A stretch of DNA of 16,956 nucleotides from contig CANHQC010000006.1 of the NCBI GenBank assembly GCA_947462695.1, forward strand, positions 1-16,956. Reading direction: 5' to 3'. Numbering within the stretch: the first letter of the stretch is position 1; every line of letters begins with the position of its first letter. The notes beneath the pieces are model-generated. The model ran no database searches. It was not told the origin of the DNA and worked only from the letters and a program-made list of their open reading frames with translations. Origin of the DNA: Flavobacteriales bacterium. Lineage in GTDB: Bacteria > Bacteroidota > Bacteroidia > Flavobacteriales_D > Crocinitomicaceae. Below are positions 16,176 to 16,956 of the stretch, piece after piece. The position numbers and the translations under genes are program-made.

Positions 16176-16391
16176 ATGAAAAAAGGACTTTTCGTTTTAG
16201 GATTCGGAATCGTTGCATTGACATCTTGTGTAAAGGAGCGTACGTGTACGTGTACAACTACTGACTCATCTACAGGTTTTTCTGTAACTGACAGTGAAGT
16301 GTATACTACAGATAAAGAAACTGCACAAACAGCTTGTGATTTGAACGAAGGAACGTTCGGAACATTTTCTACAACTTGTACGTTGGACTAA
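16176..16391 (+). CDS. Small cysteine-rich lipoprotein of unknown function
   Basis: The 71-residue protein starts MKKGLFVLGFGIVALTSC. The lipobox LTSC gives lipidated Cys18 and a mature chain of only 54 residues. The mature part has four more cysteines: Cys24 and Cys26 (RTCTCTT), Cys54 and Cys68. It is rich in Thr and Ser and acidic, with a short helix-like stretch KETAQTACDLNEG. The spacing would allow two disulfides. I do not recognise a named family. It has its own promoter and is followed by a terminator, so it is a monocistronic unit. It is divergent from the DUF4403-like lipoprotein gene. Confidence 0.85.
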   Translation: MKKGLFVLGFGIVALTSCVKERTCTCTTTDSSTGFSVTDSEVYTTDKETAQTACDLNEGTFGTFSTTCTLD

Positions 16392-16409
16392 TCGTTTCGA
16401 TGAGAAATT

Positions 16410-16441
16410 AAAAGCGGAGGTGTTACACTTCCGCTTTTTTT
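16410..16441. terminator. Bidirectional terminator between convergent genes
   Basis: GCGGAGGTG (16414-16422) pairs with CACTTCCGC (16426-16434), with one G-U pair, around a TTA loop. Seven T bases follow on the plus strand, and an A-run precedes on the left, which gives T bases on the minus strand. It serves the lipoprotein gene ending at 16391 and the convergent gene ending at 16440. Confidence 0.88.
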
Positions 16442-16956
16442 ATTTGCGTCTTTTCAAAAGAACAGTTTGTGCGTAAGAAGGCGCATAACTGTTTACTTTC
16501 AGTGGATTTTCTTTCTCGTTAGTTTGTGTACTTCTGCTTGGTTTATCGATCATCGCACCAAATAGCTCTAACCGAATACCTTTATCCGTAAGTGACATCG
16601 AACTTGAATGTACCATGCCTTCCACTTCAAAAATCGAAAGAAAAGCACCATTTCGGAACGGTAAATCAATCAATACTCCGTCTTGCTCATCTAAAACAAA
16701 GGTATTGTCCGTTATTCGTTTGATTCGATAATCCTTCATCAGAGGATCTTTACCTACCACCTTGTAGATTATTGTATAAGTCCAAATCGAATCTTTTTTT
16801 ACCTCAACAAAGTCAAATTCAACCGCTACGGTTTGTGTATTCTTTCCTGATGAAAGGTTCATTTCACCGGCATATTTACCTATCCATTCATTCGGGTTGA
16901 ATACCTGGGCATGAAGTGTTCCGAAACTTAAAATGAATGCAATAACACACAGTTGA
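16440..16956 (-). CDS. Secreted beta-rich protein of unknown function (partial, start beyond the right edge)
   Basis: The reading frame ending at 16440 stays open to the right edge, upstream of the internal ATG at 16862. The added residues QLCVIAFILSFGTLHAQ are the hydrophobic core and cleavage site of a signal peptide, so the true start lies a few codons outside the window. The mature part of about 154 residues begins VFNPNEWIGKYAGEMNL and alternates beta strands (VEFDFVEVKKDSIWTYTIIY, YRIKRITDNTFVLDEQDG, IFEVEGMVHSSSMSL, GIRLELFGAM). It has a small-barrel, lipocalin-like look. That fold idea is a guess from the WIGKY start and strand pattern only. The C-terminus is basic (LLKRRK). No close family is recognised. 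Confidence 0.75.
   Translation of the reverse strand, partial: QLCVIAFILSFGTLHAQVFNPNEWIGKYAGEMNLSSGKNTQTVAVEFDFVEVKKDSIWTYTIIYKVVGKDPLMKDYRIKRITDNTFVLDEQDGVLIDLPFRNGAFLSIFEVEGMVHSSSMSLTDKGIRLELFGAMIDKPSRSTQTNEKENPLKVNSYAPSYAQTVLLKRRK

Overview
The window looks like chromosomal DNA from a marine or freshwater member of the Bacteroidota, most likely a flavobacterium-like lineage. Four things point there. A C25-peptidase sortase sits next to a PorV-family barrel protein (type IX secretion components). The promoters fit the Bacteroidota pattern TTG-N(17-23)-TAnnTTTG. There are few Shine-Dalgarno sequences. The cell-envelope genes are a DUF4403-type lipoprotein, an OmpA-like protein and a small lipoprotein. 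I see no mobile element, CRISPR array, tRNA or rRNA.

Left part, minus strand (1-4147): a porV2-like gene is followed by a porU2-like gene that runs off the left edge. The two are coupled by a TAATG overlap. Together they would encode an outer-membrane shuttle or anchor barrel and a surface cysteine-protease transpeptidase of the type IX system.

Centre left, plus strand (4289-9180): phosphatidylserine synthase (pssA), the PurS subunit of FGAM synthase and an alpha-ketoglutarate-semialdehyde-type dehydrogenase lie head to tail with an overlap or almost no gap. Then comes a single-membrane-span coiled-coil protein with its own promoter, a small RRM RNA-binding protein with a KKPFE repeat tail, and a crotonase-family protein that lacks one of the two classic glutamates.

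Centre, plus strand (9329-13374): a translation block, rplM-rpsI-[structured leader]-rpsB-tsf-terminator, then pyrH-frr. The 124-nt gap between rpsI and rpsB can fold into a long imperfect hairpin plus a second hairpin and is the best candidate for an RNA regulatory element. frr appears to have its own promoter inside the end of pyrH.

Right part (13390-16956): on the minus strand, a secreted multidomain OmpA-like protein and a DUF4403-like lipoprotein. The lipoprotein gene is divergent from a 71-residue cysteine-rich lipoprotein gene on the plus strand. That gene converges, across a bidirectional terminator, on a secreted beta-rich protein whose start lies just beyond the right edge.

No clearly new multi-gene system is visible. 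The items most worth following are the rpsB leader, the PorU2/PorV2 pair, the membrane coiled-coil protein, and the small uncharacterised envelope proteins at the right end.
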